Shown piece by piece: positions 52,260 to 61,522 of a DNA stretch of 64,000 nt (position 1 is its first letter; each line of letters begins with the position of its first letter). The translations under genes and the position numbers were made by a program. This DNA is from Chitinophagaceae bacterium (GTDB lineage Bacteria; Bacteroidota; Bacteroidia; Chitinophagales; Chitinophagaceae), in assembly GCA_019638625.1 (NCBI GenBank), contig JAHBTK010000002.1, forward strand, positions 496,001 through 560,000, in the 5' to 3' direction. The notes under the pieces were generated by a model. The model had not been told where the DNA came from. It saw only the letters and a program-made list of their open reading frames with translations, and did no database searches.

Positions 52260-53360
52260 ATGAAACATTACATATACATACTGGCCATTACGATAGCTAT
52301 AGTAATGGGGTGCCAGTCGAAAGCCGGAGTAGAAACAAAGGAAGATCTCCAGGAACTGCCCGTTATTGAGGTAGCAGCCAGGGATACCGTGCTTCACCAG
52401 GACTATGTGGCCAGCATAGAAGCAATTAAAAATGTAGAGATCCGTGCACGTGTACAGGGCTTTTTAAATAAAATATTTGTAGATGAAGGACAGGAGGTAA
52501 AGAAAGGGCAATTGTTGTTCCAGATTGACCCGCATGAATTTGAAATTGAAATGTCCAGAGCGAAAGCAAATGTAAGCAATGCCATTGCTGAAGCTAAGAC
52601 AGCCGAAGTAGAGCTTTCCAGGGTAAAGACTTTATTATCAAAAAATATTGTGGCACCCTCCGAACTGGATATGGCACAAGCCAAACTGAATGCCGCCAGG
52701 GCGAAAATTGAAGAGGCCTTGTCTGAGCAAAAAAATGCAGAGACAAAATTGTCGTATACAGCTATCCGTTCTCCTTTTGACGGAATGATCGACCGTATTC
52801 CCTTAAAAACCGGGAGTCTTATCGACGCGGGCTCCCTGTTGACAACGATATCCGATACCCGCGATATTTATGCCTATTTTACCGTATCTGAAAGTGAATA
52901 CCTGCGTTATAAAAAAGAAACCTCCACCGCCAGGAACAACAGGGTCAACCTCGTGTTGGCAGACGGGGCACCCTATAAGGATTCCGGAATCATTGAAACC
53001 GTAGATGGTGAATTTGATGAAGCTACCGGTTCTATCGCTTTCAGGGCCAAATTTCCCAACCGAGAGAAATTATTAAGGCATGGCGCCTCCGGGAAGATCC
53101 GTTTAACGCTGCCTGCAGAAAATGTACTTCTTATTCCTCAGAAATGTGTCTTTGAGATACAGGATAAAAACTATGTGTTTGTAGTAAGGGAAGATAATAC
53201 CGTAAAAATGAAGGGCATTATTCCCCAGGCGAGGCTGGCGGATGCTTACCTGGTAAAGGAAGGGCTGAGCATTGGTGACAGGATCGTTTATGAAGGCGTG
53301 CAAAACATCAAGGAAGGAGCAAAGATCCATCCGAAACCTATCAGCGATTGGAGCCTGTAA
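52260..53360 (+). CDS. RND efflux periplasmic adaptor, lipoprotein
   Basis: 366 residues. Lipobox VMGC (Cys18) anchors it to the membrane. Lipoyl/barrel-sandwich halves are VEIRARVQGFLNKIFVDEGQ followed by EVKKGQLLFQIDP and YTAIRSPFDGMIDRIPLKTG; between them is a coiled-coil hairpin (about 100-160); then beta-barrel and membrane-proximal domains. It links the inner-membrane pump encoded next (68 nt downstream) with the TolC-type channel. MexA/AcrA family. Confidence 0.95.
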   Translation: MKHYIYILAITIAIVMGCQSKAGVETKEDLQELPVIEVAARDTVLHQDYVASIEAIKNVEIRARVQGFLNKIFVDEGQEVKKGQLLFQIDPHEFEIEMSRAKANVSNAIAEAKTAEVELSRVKTLLSKNIVAPSELDMAQAKLNAARAKIEEALSEQKNAETKLSYTAIRSPFDGMIDRIPLKTGSLIDAGSLLTTISDTRDIYAYFTVSESEYLRYKKETSTARNNRVNLVLADGAPYKDSGIIETVDGEFDEATGSIAFRAKFPNREKLLRHGASGKIRLTLPAENVLLIPQKCVFEIQDKNYVFVVREDNTVKMKGIIPQARLADAYLVKEGLSIGDRIVYEGVQNIKEGAKIHPKPISDWSL

Positions 53361-53428
53361 ACTCCCTTATTATCATTTAACGAACGCATGCACTATGCGC
53401 CGATCATTCTTTCTACAATCAAAAACTT

Positions 53429-56400
53429 ATGGTTGAAACTTTTATCAGGAGACCTATTCTTTCTCTCGTCATATCACTTATAATAACATTGCTGGGAGTT
53501 TTATCTCTTTTTACGCTTCCTATCACCCAGTTCCCGGACATTGTTCCTCCCTCCGTTACGGTAACGGCAACCTATACCGGCGCTAATGCACAGGTATGTG
53601 TTGACGCCGTGGCCACGCCACTGGAAAGAGCCATTAACGGGGTGCCCGGCATGACTTATATGAATACTGTTACCAGTAATAATGGCGTAACCCTTATTAC
53701 GATTTCGTTTAACGTGGGTACCGACCCCGATGTGGCAGCGGTGAACGTGCAGAACCGTGTTACCACAGTACTCGATGAATTACCGGAAGAGGTTATCAAG
53801 GCGGGCGTGGTAACGGAGAAAGAAGTAAACAGTATGCTGTTATACCTCAATATTGTGAGTGAGGACACAACAATGAATGAGGATTTTATTTTCAACTTCG
53901 CCGATATCAATATCCTGAAAGAGTTGAAGCGGATAGAGGGTGTGGGGTTTGCCGCCATCATGGGGGCAAAGGATTATGCCATGCGTATATGGCTTCGGCC
54001 ACACAGGATGCTTGCCTATAATGTTTCCGCGGATGAGGTGATTACCGCCCTCCGTAACCAGAATGTGGAAGCGGCGCCGGGAAAAACCGGGGAAAGCTCT
54101 GGGAAAGAGACCAATACCCTGGAATACGTTTTACGCTATACAGGCAAATTTTCGCTGCCGGAAGAATATGAAAATATTGTGATCAGGGCCGACGCAGACG
54201 GCTCTATCCTGCGGCTGAGCGATATCGCGGACATCGAATTCGGTGCACTCAGCTACAGTATGGATTCCAAAACGGACGGCAAGCCTTCCGCCTCCATTAT
54301 GATCAAACAAAGACCGGGCTCCAACGCCCGGGAAGTAATCACCAACATAAAAGAACGGATGGCAGAAATAAAAGAATCCTCCTCTTTTATTACCGGCATG
54401 GATTACAATTTCGCTTATGATGTTTCCAAATTCCTGGACGCTTCTATTTCAGAGGTACTAAAAACACTGCTGGAAGCATTTATACTGGTATTTATAGTAG
54501 TATTCATTTTCCTGCAGGACGTTCGCTCTACCATCATTCCCGCACTGGCAGTACCGGTCGCTCTTATAGGAACACTGGCTTTTATGCAATTGTTGGGCTT
54601 CTCCATCAACCTGCTTACTTTGTTTGCATTGGTACTGGCCATCGGGATCGTCGTCGACAATGCTATTGTGGTCGTGGAAGCGGTACACGTGAAAATGACG
54701 GAGGAACATATGGGGCCGATGGATGCCACGATTGCTGCTATGAAGGAAATCACCGGCGCCATTATAGCTATTACACTGGTGATGTCTGCTGTTTTTGTTC
54801 CGGTAGCCTTTTTATCCGGGCCTGTGGGCGTATTCTACCGGCAGTTCTCGCTTACGCTGGCTATCTCCATCGTCATATCAGGTATTAATGCCCTGACACT
54901 TACTCCGGCACTTTGCGCGTTGATGCTGAAACATCCGGAGCCAGGCAAAAAAAAGGGATGGCTGGCCCGGTTTTTTGGCGGCTTCAACAAAGCATACGAC
55001 TCTACACAGAACAAATACCAGGGACTTATCGGGCGCATTGCCGGTAAGCGGCTGGTAACAATGAGTATATTGGCAATATTCTTTCTGGCTACCTGGGGGG
55101 CAAGCGCCATACTTCCTTCAGGATTTATTCCCACCGAAGACCAGGGTATCATTTATGTGAACGTTACCACACCACCGGGATCTACCGTGGAACGAACCGG
55201 GGTTATCCTGGATGAGATCCAGCAAATTTCCGGAAAATTAGAATCCATAGATAATGTCTCCACGTTGGCAGGATACAGCCTTGTTACAGAAGTGTCCGGT
55301 GCATCCTACGGCATGGGAATGATCAGTATGAAACCCTGGAGCGAACGGGATGAGTCGGTGACAGACCTGATAAAAATACTCGAAGAAAAGACCAAACATA
55401 TAAAGGATGCGAGCATTGAGTTTTTACCACCACCAACGGTACCCGGCTTTGGCAACTCCAGCGGCTTCGAATTTCGCCTGCTGGACAAAACGGGTAGCGA
55501 AAACCTGCAGCAAACCAAAGCCGTTGCAGATGATATCATCGAAGAAGTAATGAAATCGGGAGTGGTAGGTACCGCTTTCACCACGTTCAATCCCAACTTT
55601 CCACAGTATCTCATTCGTGTGGACCAGGATATGGCGGCCAAAAAAGGCATTACGGTAGACAACGCAATGAGCACACTGCAAACCCTGTTGGGCAGCTACT
55701 ATGCTACCAATTTTATCCGTTTCGGGCAAATGTACAAGGTAATGGTACAGGCGGCGCCGCAATACCGTAAAAAACCGGAAGACGTACTCAATCTATACCT
55801 GAAAAACAATAAAGGTGAGATGGTGCCATTTTCCACTTTTATAACAATGGAAAGGATATTCGGACCGGAACAGCTCACGCGTTATAATATGTACACTTCG
55901 GCTTTGATTAACGGAGATGCTGCTCCCGGCAGGAGTAGCGGGGAAGCTATAGCCGCCGTAGAAGCTGCCGCCGAAAAAGTACTCCCCCGCGGGTTTGATT
56001 ACGAATGGTCGGGCATGACGCGGGAACAGATACTATCGGGCAACCAGGCGATTTACATTTTCGCCATCTGTCTTGTATTTGTTTACCTGATCCTGGCCGG
56101 GCAATATGAAAGCTTCCTGCTTCCGCTGGCCGTACTGCTTTCCTTGCCTGCCGGCATATTCGGATCGTTCCTCGCTTTAAAGCTCGCAGGACTGGAAAAC
56201 AATATTTATGCCCAGGTATCGCTTGTTATGCTGATAGGGTTGCTCGGGAAAAACGCGATCCTGATCGTAGAGTTTGCCATCCAGCGAAAAAAGATGGGCG
56301 TCACTGTTTTGAAATCGGCCATTGAAGGGGCCGCTTCCAGGCTCCGTCCTATCCTGATGACTTCTTTTGCCTTTATCGCAGGGTTGATACCCTTGTGTAT

Positions 56401-56608
56401 CGCCACCGGCGCGGGTGCCCTGGGTAACCGCTCCATTGGTACCGCCGCCGCCGGGGGAATGCTGATCGGCACCATCTTTGGCGTGATCGTTATCCCCGGG
56501 TTATATGTAATTTTTGCAGGTATTGAAGCGAGGATGGGACTACGAAAGAAACTTAAATTAAGGGTACGAAGTATAAAAGTAAAAGTTGACAGGGAAGATG
56601 AAATCTGA
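53429..56608 (+). CDS. RND efflux pump permease (HAE1, AcrB/MexB family)
   Basis: 1059 residues, twelve membrane helices with two large periplasmic loops. Family marks: MVETFIRRPILSLVISLIIT, FPDIVPPSVTVTATYTGANA, GIVVDNAIVVVEAV in TM4 (the proton-relay pair of AcrB is Asp-Asp; here it is Asp-Asn, common outside Proteobacteria), and C-terminal GKNAILIVEFA. A proton-driven exporter of drugs, dyes, detergents or metabolites. Substrate not predictable. Confidence 0.97.
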   Translation: MVETFIRRPILSLVISLIITLLGVLSLFTLPITQFPDIVPPSVTVTATYTGANAQVCVDAVATPLERAINGVPGMTYMNTVTSNNGVTLITISFNVGTDPDVAAVNVQNRVTTVLDELPEEVIKAGVVTEKEVNSMLLYLNIVSEDTTMNEDFIFNFADINILKELKRIEGVGFAAIMGAKDYAMRIWLRPHRMLAYNVSADEVITALRNQNVEAAPGKTGESSGKETNTLEYVLRYTGKFSLPEEYENIVIRADADGSILRLSDIADIEFGALSYSMDSKTDGKPSASIMIKQRPGSNAREVITNIKERMAEIKESSSFITGMDYNFAYDVSKFLDASISEVLKTLLEAFILVFIVVFIFLQDVRSTIIPALAVPVALIGTLAFMQLLGFSINLLTLFALVLAIGIVVDNAIVVVEAVHVKMTEEHMGPMDATIAAMKEITGAIIAITLVMSAVFVPVAFLSGPVGVFYRQFSLTLAISIVISGINALTLTPALCALMLKHPEPGKKKGWLARFFGGFNKAYDSTQNKYQGLIGRIAGKRLVTMSILAIFFLATWGASAILPSGFIPTEDQGIIYVNVTTPPGSTVERTGVILDEIQQISGKLESIDNVSTLAGYSLVTEVSGASYGMGMISMKPWSERDESVTDLIKILEEKTKHIKDASIEFLPPPTVPGFGNSSGFEFRLLDKTGSENLQQTKAVADDIIEEVMKSGVVGTAFTTFNPNFPQYLIRVDQDMAAKKGITVDNAMSTLQTLLGSYYATNFIRFGQMYKVMVQAAPQYRKKPEDVLNLYLKNNKGEMVPFSTFITMERIFGPEQLTRYNMYTSALINGDAAPGRSSGEAIAAVEAAAEKVLPRGFDYEWSGMTREQILSGNQAIYIFAICLVFVYLILAGQYESFLLPLAVLLSLPAGIFGSFLALKLAGLENNIYAQVSLVMLIGLLGKNAILIVEFAIQRKKMGVTVLKSAIEGAASRLRPILMTSFAFIAGLIPLCIATGAGALGNRSIGTAAAGGMLIGTIFGVIVIPGLYVIFAGIEARMGLRKKLKLRVRSIKVKVDREDEI

Positions 56609-56662
56609 TATACCTGCCAAACCGGAAATATCATTTAATCGAAATCTTATTGTATCATTTTT

Positions 56663-58108
56663 ATGAGGAAAATTAAAATCTGCGCAGCTTCAGTAACAGT
56701 TATATATATACTCTTCCTGCTGCCATCCTGCAGCACACCACGCGCCGGTGCGCAAAAAACCGTGTTACAGGTTCCGGGTGCTTATGCGGGAAATACGGAC
56801 AGCAGCAGTACAGAAAAAATAAGCTGGCAATCGCTGTTTGAAGATGAAGTGTTGAAATCACTGATCGATACGGCTGTAAAAAACAACCTGGATTTACAGA
56901 ATACGCTTGAGTATATTTCAATAGCCCGGGCAAACCTACTTTTTAATAAAGGATTGGGGCTGCCTTCTCTGGACGGCTTTGTATCTGCCGCAGCGGATAA
57001 ATACGGAAAATACACGATGACCGGAGTGGGAAATTTCGACACTAATCTGTCGCCCAATATCACCGAAGACCAGAAAGTGGGCATCAATCCCACCCAGGAC
57101 TACTTTTTGGGTTTGAAAAGCAGTTGGGAAATAGATATATGGGGGAAACTAAAGTCGAGAAGGAAAGCGGCGGCATCCAGGTTACTGGCTACGGAGCAGG
57201 GGCGGCAATGGGCCATTACCCAGTTGGTAACACAGGTGGCGACTTATTATTTTGAATTGCTGGCTATGGACGCCAAACTGGAAATTATACGCAGAAATAT
57301 AGCATTGCAGGAACACAGTGTGGAAGTTGTTCAGGTAATGAAGGAAGGCGGAAGGGCTACCTCGCTCGCCGTTCAGCAGTTCACGGCGCAGTTGCTACAA
57401 ACCCGGAGTCTGGAGCACGAAACGATACTAAGCATCATACGCCTGGAAAATGAACTCAACACTTTATTGGGACGATTTCCGGCGCCGATCCCCCGTGGTT
57501 CTGCTATTAACGAACAGAATATTCCGCAAACCATTGCCGCAGGCATTCCGGCAGACCTGCTGCGCAAGCGACCGGACATCCTGGAAGCTGAATTGATGCT
57601 GGAAGCATCCCATGCAAATACCGATGCCGCCAGGAAGGCCTTTTTCCCTTCGCTTACACTAACTCCTTACCTGGCATTGAATGCTTTTAAGCTTCCATTA
57701 GTATTTGCCGGCGGCTCATTGACATATGGCCTGCTCGGAGGCATTACCCAGCCCATATTCAACCGTTACCAGTTGAAAGCGGACTTTGCCGTTGCGAATG
57801 CTGAGCAGAACATCGCTTTTAATACGTATCAGAAAACTATACTGCAGGGTTACCAGGAAGTATTGAGTAGTCTGAAAGCTATTGAGCAATACAAGAAAGT
57901 AGTGGACCTCAACAACGAGGAAGTACAAACACTCACCGAAGCGGTGAAAACATCCAACGATCTGTACTTCGGCGGATACGCGGGATACCTGGAAGTGGTG
58001 ACGGCGCAGAAAGGCGTGCTGGATGCGGAGCTCAATAAGACCATGTCACACAGATCATTGTTACTATCTATCCTGGATACCTACCGGGCGCTGGGTGGAG
58101 GGTGGTGA
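56663..58108 (+). CDS. Outer-membrane efflux channel (TolC/NodT family lipoprotein)
   Basis: 481 residues. Lipobox PSC (Cys23). Two OEP repeats with long helices: ISWQSLFEDEVLKSLIDTAV... and the second near residue 270 with IPADLLRKRPDILEAELMLEASHANTDAARKAFFPSLTLT, the classic NodT signature. It forms the outer-membrane tunnel for the pump encoded just upstream (54-nt gap). Confidence 0.96.
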   Translation: MRKIKICAASVTVIYILFLLPSCSTPRAGAQKTVLQVPGAYAGNTDSSSTEKISWQSLFEDEVLKSLIDTAVKNNLDLQNTLEYISIARANLLFNKGLGLPSLDGFVSAAADKYGKYTMTGVGNFDTNLSPNITEDQKVGINPTQDYFLGLKSSWEIDIWGKLKSRRKAAASRLLATEQGRQWAITQLVTQVATYYFELLAMDAKLEIIRRNIALQEHSVEVVQVMKEGGRATSLAVQQFTAQLLQTRSLEHETILSIIRLENELNTLLGRFPAPIPRGSAINEQNIPQTIAAGIPADLLRKRPDILEAELMLEASHANTDAARKAFFPSLTLTPYLALNAFKLPLVFAGGSLTYGLLGGITQPIFNRYQLKADFAVANAEQNIAFNTYQKTILQGYQEVLSSLKAIEQYKKVVDLNNEEVQTLTEAVKTSNDLYFGGYAGYLEVVTAQKGVLDAELNKTMSHRSLLLSILDTYRALGGGW

Positions 58109-58112
58109 TGGG

Positions 58113-58146
58113 GTTAGTGGACAGTAGTTAGTGGTTAGTGATAAGT
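58113..58146. repeat. GTTAGTG-type low-complexity repeat
   Basis: GTTAGTGG and TAGTTAGTGGTTAGTGATAAG: heptamer-like units as at 25272-25307. Non-coding gap after the efflux operon. Confidence 0.5.
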
Positions 58147-58274
58147 CGCAGGTGGGTCGCTGAAAGTCGTATGACCTGCATCTTCACATTTCCACATTGA
58201 ACCGCCTGCATTCCCGGCAATTCCCGGTTTTTAATATACACATCCGTTTCGTTATATTTATACCAAAACGATCC

Positions 58275-58955
58275 ATGAGCAAACCCGTAAGAGTGCTGTT
58301 ATTTATTGCCGGGCTGCTTGTCTTTGTTATAGCAACCGGAAAACTAACAAATACGCTGGTGATAAGTAAAGCCAGCTCCGGTGCGAACGAACCGGGGATG
58401 AAAACCGGCTCCTGGATATTGGCTTCCAATCTTGTCAGACCCCGGACATTCACTTTTATCGTTTTTAACTCATCATCAATCGAAGAAAAAAGAATGAACA
58501 GGGTTTACCGTGTTATCGGGATGCCCGGTGATACCATTGAAATAAAGCTGGGTAACACCTACCTGAACGGGAGGTATATTGACGATGATATTCTGCTGAA
58601 CCATATGTATACTGTATCGATAGGTGAGTTTAATAAGATGGATGAGATAATAAACTTCGGTGAAGGCGAGTATTATTCCAGTATGTTCTCACGGGATTCC
58701 GTCATGCTCTTCACCAATAAAAAACTGCTGGACCGATTTGGGGTTTCCGGCAACCGGCCAATCAGCCTGCCGGAAAGGGAAGAATCGTTTATAGAATCCG
58801 TTTGGGGAAGAAAATGGAACAAGGATAATTTCGGGCCGGTCGTGGTTCCTGCTGAAATGTACTTTGTATTGGGCGACAACAGGGATAATGCACAGGATTC
58901 ACGGTACCTGGGATTCATCAATCACGCGGACTACCGGTGCACGGTATTCTGGTAA
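58275..58955 (+). CDS. Signal peptidase I-like protein, catalytic dyad apparently replaced
   Basis: 226 residues from the ATG at 58275; the frame from 58197 adds 26 residues that are not conserved-looking. One N-terminal membrane helix (5-22), then an S26 fold: box B GANEPGMKTGSWILASN, box D YRVIGMPGDTIEIKLG and box E GDNRDNAQDSR (200-210). Aligning box B with the canonical SMxPTL puts Ala37 where the nucleophile Ser stands, and box D has Tyr78 where the general-base Lys precedes Arg (Lys-Arg in canonical enzymes). Folding as a signal peptidase is likely; activity is doubtful unless nearby Ser34 or Ser35 and another Lys substitute. Confidence 0.82.
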   Translation: MSKPVRVLLFIAGLLVFVIATGKLTNTLVISKASSGANEPGMKTGSWILASNLVRPRTFTFIVFNSSSIEEKRMNRVYRVIGMPGDTIEIKLGNTYLNGRYIDDDILLNHMYTVSIGEFNKMDEIINFGEGEYYSSMFSRDSVMLFTNKKLLDRFGVSGNRPISLPEREESFIESVWGRKWNKDNFGPVVVPAEMYFVLGDNRDNAQDSRYLGFINHADYRCTVFW

Positions 58956-59126
58956 AGGTTATTCTTCGGTTCCTGATATAAACGACAGTATCCAAGTCTT
59001 CTTGGGGTCAGGCTGCTCAACGCCTTGCTTTCAATTATTTAGCTATTCAAAATGAATGTATTACAGGCTTTTAAAACGCTCTCAAACAAAGTGTTGTTTC
59101 AAAACTACATTTTTATTTATATTTTG

Positions 59127-59159
59127 TTGTTTTAAAAATGCAAAACAAATGTATATTTG
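59127..59159 (+). promoter_or_regulatory. Promoter of the AAA ATPase gene
   Basis: TTG (59127-59129), 22-nt AT-rich spacer, TATATTTG (59152-59159), 18 nt before the ATG at 59178. The 100 nt around it are strikingly AT-rich. Confidence 0.55.
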
Positions 59160-59177
59160 TAGAATACAAACAACAAA

Positions 59178-60371
59178 ATGCAAGCCATATTAAATTTTCA
59201 AAATACATTATTACAACCGGTCAATAATGATTTCCGAAGATATCTGCATGATAAAATTAACTGGAACCAACGAATGATAGGAATTAAAGGTCCCCGGGGA
59301 GCCGGAAAAACGACCTTATTGTTACAGTACTTAAAATACGACTTAGGCGACCGGTCCGGTAAGGGGTTATACATCTCTGCAGACCATACCTGGTTCTACA
59401 ACAACAGCCTTTTAGATACCGCAATGAAATGGTATCAGCAAGGCGGAGAGGTACTTTTGATAGATGAGGTACATAAGTACCCGAATTGGTCAAGGGAACT
59501 CAAAAATATATACGACGGGATACCACAGCTAAAAGTAATTTTTTCCGCATCGTCTGCATTGGACATTTACCGTGGTCAGGCAGACCTTAGCAGAAGGGTC
59601 ATCAGTTATTCATTGCCTGGCTTATCATTGCGGGAGTATCTGGCTTTTGCGGGAGTAACCAGCTTTCCGTCTGTTTCCCCGGAGGAAATCCGTGATCGTC
59701 ATCGGGAGATCAGTCAGGAAATTACCGCTGTGATCCGACCCTTGCCTCTTTTCGCCAAATACCTGAAAACCGGCTATTTGCCTGTTTTTGCTGAGGGGGA
59801 AAATGAATACCTTCCCAAATTGGAACAGATCATCAATACCGTGGTAGATACGGATCTTGCATACATCGCTTCCTATAATGCGGGTACGGCAGTCAAGGTA
59901 AAGAAACTGTTGGGGGTCATTGCAGAATCCGCTCCTTTTAAACCCAACATTTCTGCGCTATCGAACAAGTTAGGCATACCCCGGGATCGTGTACTGGAGT
60001 ATATCTATCAACTACGGGATGCAAGACTGCTGAATGTATTGTCTGTGGCCGGAAAAGGTATTTCAAGGCTCCAAAAGCCTGATAAAATTTTCCTGGAAAA
60101 CACGAACCTTTCTTATGCCATCCATCCGATACCCGATAAAGGTAATGTAAGGGAAACATTTCTTTTGGGACAATTCCTGAATGCCGGGTTTGATGTATTC
60201 GAACCACATAGTGGAGATTTCCTAATCAACGGTATCACCATCGAAGTGGGAGGAAAAAACAAACCGGCGAAACAGGTTCGGGACGCAGCCTCGTACCTCA
60301 TAGCCGCGGATGATATTGAAACAGGGTTTGGCACAAAAATCCCTTTATGGCTGTTCGGTTTTATGTATTGA
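59178..60371 (+). CDS. AAA-family ATPase with DUF4143 (AAA_14/DUF4143 protein)
   Basis: 397 residues. Walker A GPRGAGKTT (38-46), Walker B VLLIDEVHKY (92-101), and KVIFSASSALDIYRGQADLSRR as the sensor region, the AAA_14 pattern. The C-terminal part (ISALSNKLGIPRDRVLEYIYQL, then VSAVAGK-type and KIFLENTNLSYAI, ETFLLGQF) is a winged-helix plus DUF4143 nuclease-like domain. These proteins are numerous in Bacteroidota and have unknown roles, sometimes suggested as mobile or toxin-like elements. It stands alone with its own promoter. Confidence 0.92.
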   Translation: MQAILNFQNTLLQPVNNDFRRYLHDKINWNQRMIGIKGPRGAGKTTLLLQYLKYDLGDRSGKGLYISADHTWFYNNSLLDTAMKWYQQGGEVLLIDEVHKYPNWSRELKNIYDGIPQLKVIFSASSALDIYRGQADLSRRVISYSLPGLSLREYLAFAGVTSFPSVSPEEIRDRHREISQEITAVIRPLPLFAKYLKTGYLPVFAEGENEYLPKLEQIINTVVDTDLAYIASYNAGTAVKVKKLLGVIAESAPFKPNISALSNKLGIPRDRVLEYIYQLRDARLLNVLSVAGKGISRLQKPDKIFLENTNLSYAIHPIPDKGNVRETFLLGQFLNAGFDVFEPHSGDFLINGITIEVGGKNKPAKQVRDAASYLIAADDIETGFGTKIPLWLFGFMY

Positions 60372-60395
60372 TGATATTTATTTGTCCTACAACCT

Positions 60396-61370
60396 TCAAC
60401 TCCCCTGCTTCGTGATCGCAATGATCACGTTCCCGGTTTTTTGCCCTGTTTCCACGTAACGGTATGCTTCCACTATATCACTCAACGGATAAACCCTGTC
60501 AATTACCGGGCGAAATTTACCTTCCTCCGCTAGCTGCTTTAAAAACTCGATATCCTCTTTTTTAGCCACCGGGATCGGGAATATTACTTTTTTCTTACCC
60601 CATAAGGGTGTAGTAAGTGCATAAAAGATATTTTCCCCGTTTTTCCCCAGCTCTGTGGATACATATATGCCTTTCTCTGCCAATAGCGGCCTGCATTGCC
60701 CGAATGAACTTTTGCCCACCGCATCAAAAATGAACCGGAACTTTGTTGTCAACCGGGTGAAGTCTTCCGTTTGATAATCGATGACTTCGTCTGCACCCAG
60801 CGATTTTACCAGGTCTACATTCTTTGTGTTACAAACTGCCGTCACATGGGCGCCAAAATATTTCAGCAACTGCACCGCTGCCGACCCTATGGCGCCGGTA
60901 GCGCCGTACACCAAAACATTATCGCCGCGCTTCACTTTTGCAGCGCGTATATCGCATAACGCGTAGTGAGAACCCTCCGTTAAAGCGGCCGCCTGCTCAA
61001 AAGAAAACCCTGCGGGGATAGTGGCAACAGCCCCGGATTCGGCAATGACCAGGTACTCGGCATGACCGCCAAACTGTACATCATTATATCCAAACACTTT
61101 ATCCCCGGCTTTAAAAGAACGGACATCCTTTCCTACCGCCGATACTTCACCGGCAAACTCACAGCCCAGCGTTTTGTATCTGGGGTGAAACAGTCCGCTC
61201 CAGAACCTGGAAACAAAATATTCGGCACTTCTGAATCCTCTGTCCGTTCGGTTGACAGTGGAAGCCTTTACCTTCACCAATACCTCATTATCTTTTGGCT
61301 GAAGTGTTTCCACCTCCTGTATGCTTACCACTTCAGGTGGACCATACCGGGTATGTATAGCTGCTTTCAT
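60396..61370 (-). CDS. Zinc-independent MDR alcohol dehydrogenase/quinone oxidoreductase
   Basis: 324 residues of the medium-chain dehydrogenase fold. The N-terminus (MKAAIHTRYGPPEVVSIQEV), GCEFAGEVSAVGKDV, the cofactor motif VYGATGAIGSAAVQLLKYFG and DEVIDYQTEDF mark the quinone-oxidoreductase-like branch; no catalytic-zinc Cys-His set is evident. It reduces quinones or enals with NADPH. It converges with the AAA gene and is divergent from the pxp operon. Confidence 0.9.
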   Translation of the reverse strand: MKAAIHTRYGPPEVVSIQEVETLQPKDNEVLVKVKASTVNRTDRGFRSAEYFVSRFWSGLFHPRYKTLGCEFAGEVSAVGKDVRSFKAGDKVFGYNDVQFGGHAEYLVIAESGAVATIPAGFSFEQAAALTEGSHYALCDIRAAKVKRGDNVLVYGATGAIGSAAVQLLKYFGAHVTAVCNTKNVDLVKSLGADEVIDYQTEDFTRLTTKFRFIFDAVGKSSFGQCRPLLAEKGIYVSTELGKNGENIFYALTTPLWGKKKVIFPIPVAKKEDIEFLKQLAEEGKFRPVIDRVYPLSDIVEAYRYVETGQKTGNVIIAITKQGS

Positions 61371-61474
61371 TAATTGTATTTTTTCCTTTAAAATTAAAGA
61401 TCATTGCGGGTCCTGATTACAAAGAAACAGACATATTGATAAAGGGGGTGTTTGCCTGTTGAGCGGCCATTAGT

Positions 61475-61488
61475 CCTGTATATACAGG
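61475..61488. promoter_or_regulatory. 14-bp perfect palindrome upstream of pxpB
   Basis: CCTGTATATACAGG, with near-symmetric outer bases ATTA/TAAT, centred about 41 nt before the pxpB ATG. A dimeric regulator's operator is the simplest reading; no regulator gene is in the window's end. Confidence 0.5.
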
Positions 61489-61522
61489 TAATACCGCATC
61501 CATATTCTCTGTATTTTTATAC

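Noticed and set aside
54640..54720. Loss of proton relay in the RND permease (Asp-Asn instead of Asp-Asp)
   Set aside because: Asp-Asn at this place is common in non-proteobacterial HAE1 pumps, so it is not evidence of a dead pump.
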